64,000 nucleotides of DNA from CAVSRC01 sp963830205 (GCA_963830205.1 CAWHLP010000015.1:62001-126000), one strand, 5' to 3'. Positions 25,500-34,734 are shown, counted from the stretch's first letter. Notes: generated by a model from the sequence alone, not told the origin. Made by a program: numbers and translations.

Positions 25500-27296
25500 T
25501 CAGTGGTTGTCGCGCGGGATGCCCATCTCCTTGGCGACGTGCTGGTATTTGATCGCCGGCTTGAGCACCATGCCTTCGGACAACTGGTCGACCATGCCGC
25601 GCTGGATCTCCTGCCAAGGGGTCTGGCTGCGGGGGATCGGGAAGCCGCCATGGGCTTCCAGTTCGGCCCGCCGCTTGGCCAGTTCCTCGTTGGAAATCAG
25701 GATGTTGGCTTCGCCGGTGTTGAGGTCGATGCGCACCCGGTCGCCGGTCTGCAGCAGCGCCAGCCCGCCACCCGCCGCCGCCTCGGGCGAGGCGTTGAGG
25801 ATGGAGGGCGAACCGGAGGTGCCCGACTGGCGGCCGTCGCCGATGCAGGGCAGCGAGTGGATGCCGCGTTTGATGAGTTCCGCCGGCGGCTGCATGTTGA
25901 CCACCTCGGCGCCGCCGGGATAGCCGATCGGCCCGGTGCCGCGGATGAACAGCATGCAGTTCTCGTCGATCTGCAGTTCCGGCTCGTCGATGCGGTGGTG
26001 GTAGTCCTCCGGCCCGTCGAAGACGATGGCCCGGCCTTCGAAGGCGTTGGGGCTCTTCGGGTCGGAGAGGTAGCGGTCGCGGAATTCCTTCGAGACCACG
26101 CTGGTCTTCATCACCGCCGAATCGAACAGGTTGCCCTTGAGCACGATGAAGCCGGCATCCTTGACCAGCGGTTCGTCGAACGGGCGGATGACGTCGTGGT
26201 CGCCACTCTCGCGGCCGCGGCAGTTATCGCCCATGGACTGGCCGTTGGCGGTGATCGCGTTCTCGTGGATGAGGCCGTGCTTCATCAGTTCGTTGACGAC
26301 GGCGGGGACGCCGCCGGCGCGATGGAATTCCTCGCCGAGATATTTGCCGGCCGGCTGCAGGTTGACCAAGAGCGGGACCTTGAGGCCGACCGTCTCCCAG
26401 TCCTCGACGGTGAGCTTGACGCCGATATGGCGGGCGATGGCGTTGATGTGGATGGGCGCGTTGGTCGAGCCGCCGATGGCCGAGTTGACCCGGATGGTGT
26501 TCTCGAAGGCCTCGCGGGTGAGGATGTCGGACGGCTTGAGGTCCTCCCACACCATCTCCACGGCGCGCAGGCCGGTCTCGTAGGCGATCTGGCCGCGCTC
26601 GCGATAGGGGGCAGGGATGGCGGCACAGCCGGGCAGGCTCATGCCCAGCGCCTCGGCCAGCGAGTTCATGGTGGTCGCCGTGCCCATGGTGTTGCAGTGG
26701 CCGATCGAGGGCGCCGATGCGGCGACGATCTCGAGGAACTCGTCATAGCCGATCTTGCCGGCGGCAAGGTCCTGGCGGGAGTCCCACACGGTCGTGCCGG
26801 AGCCGGCGCGCTCGCCCTTCCACCAGCCGTTGAGCATCGGGCCGCCGGAAAGCACGATGGCCGGGATGTCGACGGTGGCGGCGGCCATGATGCAGGCGGG
26901 CGTGGTCTTGTCGCAGCCGGTGGTCAGCACCACGCCGTCGAGCGGGTAGCCGTAGAGCAGTTCGACCAGGCCGAGATAGGCGAGGTTGCGGTCGAGCGCC
27001 GCGGTCGGCCGCTTGCCGGTCTCCTGGATCGGGTGAACCGGGAATTCCAGGGCCAGGCCGCCGGCGGCATGGATGCCGTCGCGCACCCGCTTGGCCAGCT
27101 CGAGATGGTGGCGGTTGCAGGGCGACAGGTCGGAGCCGGTCTGGGCAATGCCGATGATCGGCTTGCCGGACTGCAATTCCGCGCGCGTCAGGCCGAAATT
27201 GAGGTACCGCTCCAGATAAAGGGCGGTCATGCCGGGGTTGTCAGGGTTGTCGAACCAGGCTTTCGAGCGCAGTTGCGACTTGTCTTTCTTGGCCAT
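25500..27296 (-). CDS. IlvD/Edd family sugar-acid dehydratase, probably L-arabonate dehydratase
   Basis: 598 residues. Removes water from an aldonate to give a 2-keto-3-deoxy acid. The three Fe-S ligand Cys are Cys60 (SDLSPCNRHH), Cys128 (TTGCDKTTP) and Cys201 (GHCNTMGTATTMN), and SIGGSTNAPIHINAIARH-like sequence (INSAIGGSTNAP) is present. The start MAKKDKSQLRSKAWFDNPDN and IHPIQETGKRPTA-type block match the L-arabonate dehydratase branch better than Edd or IlvD. It faces a FadR-type regulator and sits beside AraD1-like and ketoglutarate-semialdehyde dehydrogenase genes, so an oxidative non-phosphorylated pentose route (L-arabonate, possibly D-xylonate) is likely. Confidence 0.9.
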   Translation of the reverse strand: MAKKDKSQLRSKAWFDNPDNPGMTALYLERYLNFGLTRAELQSGKPIIGIAQTGSDLSPCNRHHLELAKRVRDGIHAAGGLALEFPVHPIQETGKRPTAALDRNLAYLGLVELLYGYPLDGVVLTTGCDKTTPACIMAAATVDIPAIVLSGGPMLNGWWKGERAGSGTTVWDSRQDLAAGKIGYDEFLEIVAASAPSIGHCNTMGTATTMNSLAEALGMSLPGCAAIPAPYRERGQIAYETGLRAVEMVWEDLKPSDILTREAFENTIRVNSAIGGSTNAPIHINAIARHIGVKLTVEDWETVGLKVPLLVNLQPAGKYLGEEFHRAGGVPAVVNELMKHGLIHENAITANGQSMGDNCRGRESGDHDVIRPFDEPLVKDAGFIVLKGNLFDSAVMKTSVVSKEFRDRYLSDPKSPNAFEGRAIVFDGPEDYHHRIDEPELQIDENCMLFIRGTGPIGYPGGAEVVNMQPPAELIKRGIHSLPCIGDGRQSGTSGSPSILNASPEAAAGGGLALLQTGDRVRIDLNTGEANILISNEELAKRRAELEAHGGFPIPRSQTPWQEIQRGMVDQLSEGMVLKPAIKYQHVAKEMGIPRDNH

Positions 27297-27390
27297 TGTC
27301 TTCTTCCGTCATGAGGCTGCAGGCGTCGGGCTAAGGGCGATCGGCCCCTCCAATCCCCGTCTGTGTGTGGCGCGAGTTAATGCATCCTAT

Positions 27391-27413
27391 CAACAGCTAA
27401 CACCAGTGTTGGC
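27391..27413. promoter_or_regulatory. Possible operator palindrome between dehydratase and regulator
   Basis: AACAC-CA-GTGTT imperfect palindrome in the 285-base divergent intergenic region. It could be the operator of the FadR-family regulator at 27582. Weak evidence. Confidence 0.25.
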
Positions 27414-27581
27414 AAGCGTCCTGGCGTTCGGTTTCATGTGATGAAAGCCCCTCGTCGCGCCGGGACAATCGTGGAACGGTGCCGCAAACCAACTGTTTCC
27501 GTGGGTTTCCGTTCAAGCGGGAAAGATACTATGATATACGCCTACATGTCCAAGGGAACGCTGCATGTGGGGGGGCGTGCC

Positions 27582-28331
27582 ATGCGCAGCCCAAATCCAA
27601 GACGGTCCGTGGCCCAGCGCCAGCAACGTTTGTCGGAGATGGTCGCCGGGACCATCGGCAAGCGAATCGTCACCGGTCACTACAGGCCGGGCGACATACT
27701 CCCGACCGAGCCTGAGGTGCAGGCCGAGTTCGGCGTCTCGCGCACGGCCGTACGCGAGGCGATCCGCGTGCTGTCGGCCAAGGGGCTGACCGCCTCGCGC
27801 CCCAAGATCGGCACCCGCGTCCGCCCGTCCGTCGACTGGAACATGTTCGATGCGGACGTGCTGCGCTGGCAGCTCGAATATGGCCCCACCGACGAGTTCG
27901 TCAACGCGCTCTTCGAGATGCGCGAGATCATCGAGCCTTCCGCGGCGTCTCTGGCGGCGGAGCGGGCGACGGCAGAGGACACGGCCACGCTTGGCGTGGC
28001 GATGGACGGCATCCGCAACCATCCGCGCGGCGGCCCCGAGCAGATCGCCGCCGACATCGATTTCCACATGGCGATCCTTGCGGCGTCGCGCAATCCGATC
28101 CTCATTTCGGTGGGCGCCATGATCAACTCGGCGCTGGAGCTTTCCTTCACCATCGGATGGCGGACGGTGATGGCTGCCGATTCGGTGTTGCAGCATCAGG
28201 CCGTCTACGAAATGATCGCTGCCCGGGACGCGGAAGGAGCCTTCTACGGCATGCGCCGGCTGCTGAGGAACTCCAAGGGCAACGTGCTCGATGCCCTGAG
28301 GGCCTCGCGCGCCGAGCGCGAACGGCCGTGA
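27582..28331 (+). CDS. FadR/GntR family transcriptional regulator
   Basis: 249 residues. I chose ATG 27582, which has a G-rich ribosome site; ATG 27531 is also in frame but overlaps a -10-like TATGAT. The winged helix-turn-helix (GKRIVTGHYRPGDILPTEPE, FGVSRTAVREAIRVLSAKGL) is followed by an FCD ligand domain with the metal-binding Asp/His set (EMREIIEPSAASLAAERA, DIDFHMAILAASRNP, HQAVYEMIAARD). It probably represses the adjacent sugar-acid genes and binds a pathway intermediate. Confidence 0.92.
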   Translation: MRSPNPRRSVAQRQQRLSEMVAGTIGKRIVTGHYRPGDILPTEPEVQAEFGVSRTAVREAIRVLSAKGLTASRPKIGTRVRPSVDWNMFDADVLRWQLEYGPTDEFVNALFEMREIIEPSAASLAAERATAEDTATLGVAMDGIRNHPRGGPEQIAADIDFHMAILAASRNPILISVGAMINSALELSFTIGWRTVMAADSVLQHQAVYEMIAARDAEGAFYGMRRLLRNSKGNVLDALRASRAERERP

Positions 28332-28375
28332 TGGCCGCCGGTCGCGGTGGGCAGGACCGAATTCGAGGATAGTCC

Positions 28376-29368
28376 ATGCGTTTGATGCAGATACGCGACC
28401 GCGGTGTCCGCCGCGTGGTGGCGACCGATCGTGGCCGGTCGTGGGTAATCGGCGGGCGCGCGCACACGGTGCTCGATCTGGCTCGGGCCGCGATCGCCAA
28501 GCGGACGACCATTGCCGCCCTGGTCAAGGCGGCGCCCAGCCGCGGCCCGGCCGATCCGGCGGCGCTGCTCGCCAAGGGCCGCGTCCTGCCGCCGGTCGAC
28601 CATCCCGATCCGGCGCATCTTCTGGTGACTGGCACGGGCCTCACCCATCTCGGCTCGGCGGCGACGCGCGATGCCATGCACGCCAAGGCAACCAGCGATG
28701 ACGAGGCCTCGCTCAGCGATTCCATGAAGATGTTCCGCATGGGGCTCACGGGCGGCAAGCCGGCCAAGGGCGAGACCGGCGTCCAGCCCGAGTGGTTCTA
28801 CAAGGGCGACGGCGGCTTCGTCACGGCGCCCGGCAAGGCGCTGGTCTCGCCGGCCTTCGGTGAGGACGGCGGCGAGGAGCCGGAGGTCGCCGGCATCTAC
28901 CTGGTCGGCCGCGACGGTCAGCCGTGGCGGATCGGTTTCGCGCTTCTCAACGAATTTTCGGACCACGTCATGGAGCGGCGCAACTACCTGTTCCTCGCCC
29001 ATTCGAAGCTGAGGCCGTGCTCCTTCGGGCCGGAACTGCTGCTGGGCGAACTCCCCGCCGACGTTCAAGGCACGTCGCGCATCCGCCGCGGCGACAGCGT
29101 GATCTTCGAGCAGCCATTCCTCACCGGCGAAGCGAACATGTCGCATACGATCGCCAATCTCGAAGCCCACCACTTCAAGTACCCGTATTTCCGCCGGCCG
29201 GGCGACGTTCACGTCCATTGCTTCGGGACGGCAACCCTGTCGTTCGCGGCCGGCATTCGCACTGAAGCGGGCGACGTCTTCGAGATATCGGCACCGCCAT
29301 TCGGCCTGCCGCTCACCAATCCGCTTGCCATCGGCGAGCAAGAGCGCGTGCGGATCCGCCGCCTCTAG
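28376..29368 (+). CDS. AraD1 family protein (FAH fold), likely 2-keto-3-deoxypentonate dehydratase
   Basis: 330 residues similar to the AraD1/GguC group. MRLMQIRDRGVRRVVATDRG, PPVDHPDPAHLLVTGTGLTH, QPEWFYKGDGGFVTAPGKAL, FGEDGGEEPEVAGIYLVGRD, GFALLNEFSDHVMERRNYLF and HSKLRPCSFGPELLLG show the fumarylacetoacetase-like fold with acidic metal ligands. In the L-arabinose oxidative pathway AraD turns 2-keto-3-deoxy-L-arabonate into 2-oxoglutarate semialdehyde. It is 44 bases after the regulator and 15 before the dehydrogenase that would take its product. Confidence 0.88.
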   Translation: MRLMQIRDRGVRRVVATDRGRSWVIGGRAHTVLDLARAAIAKRTTIAALVKAAPSRGPADPAALLAKGRVLPPVDHPDPAHLLVTGTGLTHLGSAATRDAMHAKATSDDEASLSDSMKMFRMGLTGGKPAKGETGVQPEWFYKGDGGFVTAPGKALVSPAFGEDGGEEPEVAGIYLVGRDGQPWRIGFALLNEFSDHVMERRNYLFLAHSKLRPCSFGPELLLGELPADVQGTSRIRRGDSVIFEQPFLTGEANMSHTIANLEAHHFKYPYFRRPGDVHVHCFGTATLSFAAGIRTEAGDVFEISAPPFGLPLTNPLAIGEQERVRIRRL

Positions 29369-29383
29369 AACCAAAGAACAAGG

Positions 29384-30832
29384 ATGCCAGCCGCCATGGA
29401 CGATCTGCACCGCAACTACATCGACGGGGACTGGGTGGAGGGCGAGGCCGTCGCCGACATCAACCCGTCCAACACCGACGAGATCGTCGGCCACTATGCC
29501 CGCGGCAGCGCCGACGACGCCAAGCGCGCCATCGCCGCCGCAAGGGAAGCCTTCCCGGCGTGGTCGCGCTCGGGCATCCAGCAGCGCCACGACATCCTCA
29601 AGGCGGCCGGCGACGAGATCCTGAGACGGCGCGAGGAGCTCGGCAGCCTGCTCGCGCGCGAGGAGGGCAAGACGCTCGCCGAAGGCATCGGCGAGACGGT
29701 GAGGGCAGGGCAGATCTTCGACTTTTTCGCCGGCGAAGCATTGCGCCTGACCGGCGAGGTGGTGCCCAGCGTCAGGCCCGGCCTGGAAGTGACCATGACC
29801 CGCGAGCCGGTCGGCGTGGTCGGCATCATCACGCCGTGGAACTTCCCGATCGCCATCCCCGCCTGGAAGATCGCGCCGGCGATCTGCTACGGCAACACGG
29901 TGGTGTTCAAGCCGGCCGACCTGGTGCCGGGCTCGGCCTGGGCGATCGTCGATATCCTGGCCCGCGCCGGGTGCCCCAAGGGCGTGCTCAACCTGGTCAT
30001 GGGCAGGGGCTCGGTGGTTGGCGACGCCATCATCAATTCGCCCGACGTCAACGCCATGACCTTCACCGGCTCGGTCAACACCGGCCGCAAGGTCGCCGAT
30101 GCTTCGGTCAGGCTGATGCGCAAGTTCCAGCTCGAGATGGGCGGCAAGAACCCGCTGGTGGTGCTCGACGACGCCGACCTCGGCGTGGCGGTGGAGGCGG
30201 CGACCAACGGCTCCTATTTCTCGACCGGCCAGCGTTGCACCGCCTCGTCGCGGCTGGTGGTGACCGAGGGCATCCACGACCGGTTCATCGCGGCGCTGAC
30301 CGAGCGGCTCAAGGGCCTCAAGGTCGACAATGCCTGCAAGGCGGGGACGCATATCGGCCCGGTGGTCGATGCCAGCCAGCTCAAGCAGGACGAGGACTAC
30401 ATCGCCATCGGCCGCAAGGAAGGCGGCAAGCTCGCCTGGGGCGGCGAGCGGCTGAACCGCGAGACGCCGGGCTTCTATCTGCAGCCGGCGCTGTTCGTCG
30501 AAACCGATTCCAAGATGACCATCAACCGCGAGGAGATCTTCGGGCCGGTGGCGAGCGTCATCAAGGTCAAGGACTATGACGAGGCGCTCAGCGTCGCCAA
30601 CGACACGCCCTACGGGCTGACCTCGGGCATCTGCACGACCAGCCTGAAATACGCCACCCACTTCAAGCGCAATTCCGAGGCCGGCATGGTGATGATCAAC
30701 CTGCCGACCGCCGGCGTCGACTATCACGTGCCCTTCGGCGGGCGGAAGGCGTCGAGCTACGGCCCGCGCGAGCAGGGGCGCTACGCGGCGGAGTTCTTCA
30801 CCACGGTCAAGACGGCGTACATGATGCCTTGA
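29384..30832 (+). CDS. Aldehyde dehydrogenase, probably 2-oxoglutarate-semialdehyde dehydrogenase
   Basis: 482 residues, NAD(P)-dependent. VVGIITPWNFPIAIPAWKIA and FTGSVNTGRK are the cofactor segments, the catalytic pair is Glu251 (LEMGGKNP) and Cys285 (STGQRCTASSR), and FGPVASVIKV and PFGGRKASSYGPREQG close the fold. The YFSTGQRCTASSR active-site block is typical of the KGSADH branch. With the AraD1-like gene upstream and the dehydratase opposite, it would finish pentonate conversion to 2-oxoglutarate. Confidence 0.92.
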   Translation: MPAAMDDLHRNYIDGDWVEGEAVADINPSNTDEIVGHYARGSADDAKRAIAAAREAFPAWSRSGIQQRHDILKAAGDEILRRREELGSLLAREEGKTLAEGIGETVRAGQIFDFFAGEALRLTGEVVPSVRPGLEVTMTREPVGVVGIITPWNFPIAIPAWKIAPAICYGNTVVFKPADLVPGSAWAIVDILARAGCPKGVLNLVMGRGSVVGDAIINSPDVNAMTFTGSVNTGRKVADASVRLMRKFQLEMGGKNPLVVLDDADLGVAVEAATNGSYFSTGQRCTASSRLVVTEGIHDRFIAALTERLKGLKVDNACKAGTHIGPVVDASQLKQDEDYIAIGRKEGGKLAWGGERLNRETPGFYLQPALFVETDSKMTINREEIFGPVASVIKVKDYDEALSVANDTPYGLTSGICTTSLKYATHFKRNSEAGMVMINLPTAGVDYHVPFGGRKASSYGPREQGRYAAEFFTTVKTAYMMP

Positions 30833-30841
30833 GGAAGCTTG

Positions 30842-30896
30842 TGTCCCCGGGCGCAGCGCGGTGTGCAGCACTGTCCGCTGCGGCGCGTCTGGGGAA
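30842..30896. repeat. REP-like interrupted palindrome, copy 2
   Basis: Outer arms GTCCCC (30842-30847) and GGGGAAC (30890-30896), inner arms CGCAGCG/CGCTGCG. Same layout as 3561-3608. It follows the dehydrogenase stop. Confidence 0.55.
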
Positions 30897-30934
30897 CGTG
30901 AGTTGCGGTGGAACCTGGCGGCGGCGTGCGGCCC

Positions 30935-31521
30935 CTATTTGCACATCTGCCGCTGGGTGGCGCCGAAGGGCATGATGGTGCCGTCCTTCTCGTTGAAGGA
31001 ATGGGGGTAATGGTCCCGGCACCATTTCGCCCAGGCCGGTGTCCCGGGCTGCTCACCGCTGGTGTAGGAGTGCTTGATGGGGCCGTTGTCGGCGGTCTTC
31101 TTCGGCGATGTTGGCGCTGCCGACGCGGCAGGGGTGGCCACGGCGGCGTCGGCCGCCGGAGGCTAGTGGCGGCTGCCGGCGCCGCGGTGTCGGCGATTGG
31201 CGCCGGCGAGGCCGCGTTGGCCGGCGCAGCGGCGCCCGGAACCGGCTCCAGCGGCCCGCCCTGATCGGCCGTATCGTTGGCCAGCCCGGAATAGGCGGAG
31301 GACGTCGGCATGGGCGGGTTCTGGTCCATGTTGAGGCAGCGGTAATAGGCCTCGTCCTGGATCTTGGGTTCGGAGCCCGGTGCCTCGCCGGCGGCCGCGG
31401 CGAACTGGTTGGCGTATTCGCGTGCATAGAGCGCGCAGTATTCCGGCGGCGCCGCCAACGCGGCCGCGCCGGTCATCGCCAGAATGGCCAGCCCGGAGAA
31501 CGGCGCGATCAACGATTTCAT
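30935..31521 (-). CDS. Exported BA14K-like small protein (one frameshift)
   Basis: About 195 residues across one missing base near 31155. ATG 31521 gives a signal peptide (MKSLIAPFSGLAILAMTGAAALA). Then PPEYCALYAREYANQFAAAA, DEAYYRCLNMDQNPPMP, a Pro/Ala-rich linker and, in the second frame, WAKWCRDHYPHSFNEKDGTI and FGATQRQMCK. The C-terminal W-C-x-Y-x-S-x-x-x-x-x-G pattern recalls the BA14K domain of Rhizobiales surface proteins. No partner is evident. Confidence 0.65.
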
Positions 31522-31759
31522 GGGCTTCCGGCTCCCTCCCGGTCGCATGGTTCTATGCCCGCGGCTCTTCTTGGCGCAACGGGTGAAGGCTGATGGTCGT
31601 GGCGGTCCCTTGGCGCGCCCCGCGCCACGGCAGAATTGTGCCGCCGATCTTTGGTGATAAGACGGTCACGTGATGGCGGGAAATGGGCAATTGCGGATTG
31701 CCCGACCGCCCGGCCGGCGCATGGCGGCGGCCGCGACCCAACGATGCGGGGAGGGGACC

Positions 31760-32680
31760 GTGCCCGATTTTCCTCTGGTGGACGCCCATGTCCATCTCTA
31801 CGACCCGGACGCTCTCGACTACCCCTGGATGCGCGGCGAGCCCCTGCTCAACACGCCGCACGGGTCGGCCGAGTATACGGCGGCCATTGGCGGCGTGGCG
31901 GTGGACAAGCTCGTCTTCGTCGAGGTCGACGTCGCCGGCGGCCGGCACCTGGACGAGGCGGTCTGGGTCGAGGCGGCGGCGCGCAACGATTCACGGCTCC
32001 AGGCAATCGTCGCGTCGATGCCGCTGGAGATGGGGGCGGTGGCCGAGCCGGACATCGCCGCCTTCGCCCGCATGCCGCTGGCACGCGCGGTGCGGCGGCT
32101 GATCCAGGCTCACGTCGACGAGCCGGGCTGGTGCCTCAGGCCGGATTTCGTCGCGGGCGTGCAACTCCTTGCCAAGTACGATCTCGGCTTCGAAATCTGC
32201 ATCCTTCACCCGCAGATGGCCGACGCGATCGAGCTGGTGCGCCGCTGCCCGGAGGTGCGCTTCATGCTCGACCATATCGGCAAGCCCGGCATCAAGGATG
32301 GTCTGCGCGAGCCGTGGTGGAGCCAGATGCGCGCTCTGGCGAGCCTGCCGAATGTCTGTTGCAAGATTTCCGGGGTCATTACCGAGGCCGACCACAAGCG
32401 CTGGACCTATGATGAGGTGGCGCCCTACGTGGCCCATGCCATCGACTGTTTCGGCTTCGACCGGGTCGCCTTCGGCGGTGACTGGCCGGTCATGGAACTG
32501 GCGACCCGCTATCCCGACTGGGTGGCCTTGGTCGACCGGGTGACCGCCGGGACGGCGGAGATGGACCTGCGCAAGCTCTATCGCGATACGGCCATCGCCT
32601 ATTACCGGCCTCTAGGCAGGGTCGGCGTCAGTCGCCGGCGAGGTAGCCGAAGCGGGCCATCTGCTCGCGGTGGTCGGTGA
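31760..32680 (+). CDS. Amidohydrolase-2 family protein, L-fuconolactonase/lactonase-like
   Basis: Starts at GTG 31760 with a GGGAGGGG site. VDAHVHLYDPDALDYPWM near the start holds the metal His pair, then VFVEVDVAGGRHLDEAVWVE, FEICILHPQMADAIELVRR, MLDHIGKPGIKDG and FGGDWPVMELATRYPDW. This is the COG3618 type, which often hydrolyses sugar lactones. Near the sugar-acid genes it could open arabinono-lactone. As read, it runs to 32680 with an odd Arg-rich tail overlapping the next gene; one extra C near 32611 would instead give a normal ending at YYRL about 32614. Confidence 0.85.
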   Translation: MPDFPLVDAHVHLYDPDALDYPWMRGEPLLNTPHGSAEYTAAIGGVAVDKLVFVEVDVAGGRHLDEAVWVEAAARNDSRLQAIVASMPLEMGAVAEPDIAAFARMPLARAVRRLIQAHVDEPGWCLRPDFVAGVQLLAKYDLGFEICILHPQMADAIELVRRCPEVRFMLDHIGKPGIKDGLREPWWSQMRALASLPNVCCKISGVITEADHKRWTYDEVAPYVAHAIDCFGFDRVAFGGDWPVMELATRYPDWVALVDRVTAGTAEMDLRKLYRDTAIAYYRPLGRVGVSRRRGSRSGPSARGGR

Positions 32681-33506
32681 CGATCTTTTCGGCCTGGGCG
32701 GGCGACAGCTGGTCGCGCCAGCCGCCGACGATCCCGCGGCGGAAGAAGTTGTCCGTCGAACCCGCCGGCCCCGTGATGCCGAATTCGCTCTGCTGCTGCT
32801 TGAGACGGCCGAAGGACGACAGGCGGATCGCCCGTTCGAGCTGGGCATCGGCTGGGTTGATCGATACGTGGCTGGCGATCGACCGGAACTTGCCCATCGG
32901 ATTGGAGAGCAGGTCCTCGTAGCGGGCAACCAGCACCTCGGGACGCGCTGGCGTCGTCCACGATTCGACGTTGCGGCTCCAGGAACTGACCACCTCACGC
33001 GCCCCGTTGGCCGGCACGTAGTCCGCGGCAGCCATGATCTCGATCGTGGTGTCGAGCGTCCATCCGAGGTGGGCCGCCAGCGAGCAGGCGACGTCGCGCG
33101 GGTCGCGCACCAGATAGACGGCGGCCTTGGTGACGCGGGTATTGATGGTCGGCGTGCCGTTGACGTTGGCCAGCACCAGATGGGTCTTGACGAAGAACGA
33201 CGAGCGCTCGCGGTCGAGCATGGCCTGCTGGACGCGCGGCCGGGCCGCGGCGACCTGGGGAAAGCTCTCGCGCGCCATGGGGTTCTCGACGAATGGCAGG
33301 AAATTCGCCGGCTCGGCCTCCCACTGGGAGTACTTGCCGATGCCGGTGATCTTGATGTCTTCGTCGGCGACCCCCTGCATCACCTCGAGCAGGCTGTGGA
33401 TGAAGAACCTCAGCCAGGTGTTGCCCGAGCGCGGATAGGAGGCAAGCCAGACGATCCCCTTGCGGGGCGCCGGCGGAGCGGGACGTGGAAAGGATGCAAG
33501 TGCCAT
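32628..33506 (-). CDS. PAPS-dependent sulfotransferase domain protein, copy 1
   Basis: 292 residues from ATG 33506. The PAPS 5'-phosphosulfate loop WLASYPRSGNTWLRFF and the 3'-phosphate motif VYLVRDPRDVACSLAAHLGW are clear, with SSFFVKTHLVLA and LVARYEDLLSNP between and after. It ends GGWRDQLSPAQAEKIV. Acceptor unknown. A second copy with the same motif set lies 338 bases away on the other strand, with a tRNA gene between them. Confidence 0.9.
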   Translation of the reverse strand: MALASFPRPAPPAPRKGIVWLASYPRSGNTWLRFFIHSLLEVMQGVADEDIKITGIGKYSQWEAEPANFLPFVENPMARESFPQVAAARPRVQQAMLDRERSSFFVKTHLVLANVNGTPTINTRVTKAAVYLVRDPRDVACSLAAHLGWTLDTTIEIMAAADYVPANGAREVVSSWSRNVESWTTPARPEVLVARYEDLLSNPMGKFRSIASHVSINPADAQLERAIRLSSFGRLKQQQSEFGITGPAGSTDNFFRRGIVGGWRDQLSPAQAEKIVTDHREQMARFGYLAGD

Positions 33507-33528
33507 GACTGCCAGTGCGAAAAGGGTC

Positions 33529-33621
33529 TGGCGGAGAGGATGGGATTCGAACCCACGATACGGTTTTTGACCGTATACCCGCTTAGCAGGCGGGCGCCTT
33601 CGACCACTCGGCCACCTCTCC
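33529..33621 (-). tRNA. tRNA-Ser (GCU)
   Basis: Read on the minus strand: acceptor GGAGAGG at 33621 pairs with CCTCTCC, then discriminator G and an encoded CCA (33529-33531). The D-arm has GGCCGAGTGG, the anticodon loop CTGCTAA gives anticodon GCT, there is a long variable arm (ATACGGT/ACCGTAT), and the T-loop is GGTTCGAATCC. 90 bases plus CCA. Decodes AGC/AGU. Confidence 0.97.
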
Positions 33622-33843
33622 CTGGCTTCGCAATAGCCGAGCCTGCGCCGTGCGGGCAAGGGAATATCTGAATTTGCCGCCATGTGGGGGCGGGCGGGGG
33701 AGCCCCGCTTGTCGCCGCGGACCCCGGCGAATCGCCGAGCAAGCCCGATTTCCACGGTCCGCCAAAGGTTTCGGTTGCCCGGCCCGTCGTGCTTGCGCTA
33801 ACGCCAGTCCCACCCGAGCACTGCAGATAAAGGCCGAGCCGCC

Positions 33844-34734
33844 ATGAGTGTTGCTGATCCGAAGGCCCCCAAGGGGATCGTCTGGGTCGCCTCCTATCCC
33901 AAGTCCGGGAATACCTGGATGCGGGTCTTCCTCTACCATCTGGTCCGGATTGTCGGGGGCCATGAGGGTGACGCCGACGATCTCAACAACCTCCAGCGGA
34001 TCGGCGGTGCCGAGGCGGGGCGGCTCGATCTCTACGAGCGCTTCCTGGGAAGGGCGGTCGTCGAGGCCCCCTTCGAACAGGTCGCCGCCGCCCGCCCGAG
34101 GGTTCAGGCAGCCATTGCGGCCGAAGCCGAGGGAATCGTCTTCAGCAAGACGCACACCGCCCTCGGTGTCGCCGCCGGCGCGCCGACAATCGATTTCGCC
34201 TCGACCGCCGGCGCCATCTACGTGGTGCGCAATCCGCTCGACCTCGTCGGCTCGCTGAGCGCCCATTTCGGCTTCACCCTGGACGAAGCCATCGACCGGA
34301 TGGCCCTGGAAAACTGCGTTTTCACGCCGAGCAGTGCACTGGCGCCCGAGTTCTGGGGCTCGTGGAGCCAGAACGTCGGGAGCTGGACCGGCCAGCAGAA
34401 CCCAGGAATCCTGCCGGTGCGCTACGAGGACATGCTGTCGATGCCGAAGGCGGTCTTCCGCACGGTGGCGAACTTCGTCGGCCAGCCGGCAACCGACCAG
34501 CAGCTGTCGACCGCGATTCGCCTGTCCTCGTTCAAGCGGCTCAAGGACATCGAACGGGAGCGCGGATTCGCCGAGGCGGTTCGCGAAGGCCAGCCGTTCT
34601 TCCGCGGCGGCCGGGCCGGCGGTTGGCGCGGGGAACTGTCCAAGGAACAGATTGCCCGGGTCGTGGCCGCCCACCGGGACCAGATGGGCCGAGTCGGCTA
34701 TCTCACCGACGAACTGGCGCGGCTGGTCAACTGA
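33844..34734 (+). CDS. PAPS-dependent sulfotransferase domain protein, copy 2
   Basis: 296 residues. MSVADPKAPKGIVWVASYPK continues into SGNTWMRVF (PAPS 5' loop), SKTHTALGVAAG, the 3'-phosphate motif YVVRNPLDLVGSLSAHFG, PVRYEDMLSMP and GGWRGELSKEQIARVV. It shares the full motif order with the 32628 copy but has diverged, so the duplication is old. Acceptor unknown; sulfated glycans or lipids are possible. Confidence 0.9.
   Translation: MSVADPKAPKGIVWVASYPKSGNTWMRVFLYHLVRIVGGHEGDADDLNNLQRIGGAEAGRLDLYERFLGRAVVEAPFEQVAAARPRVQAAIAAEAEGIVFSKTHTALGVAAGAPTIDFASTAGAIYVVRNPLDLVGSLSAHFGFTLDEAIDRMALENCVFTPSSALAPEFWGSWSQNVGSWTGQQNPGILPVRYEDMLSMPKAVFRTVANFVGQPATDQQLSTAIRLSSFKRLKDIERERGFAEAVREGQPFFRGGRAGGWRGELSKEQIARVVAAHRDQMGRVGYLTDELARLVN

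Noticed and set aside
28244..30871. 875-codon antisense frame over the AraD1-like and aldehyde dehydrogenase genes
   Set aside because: Same GC effect; sense strand has complete catalytic motifs.
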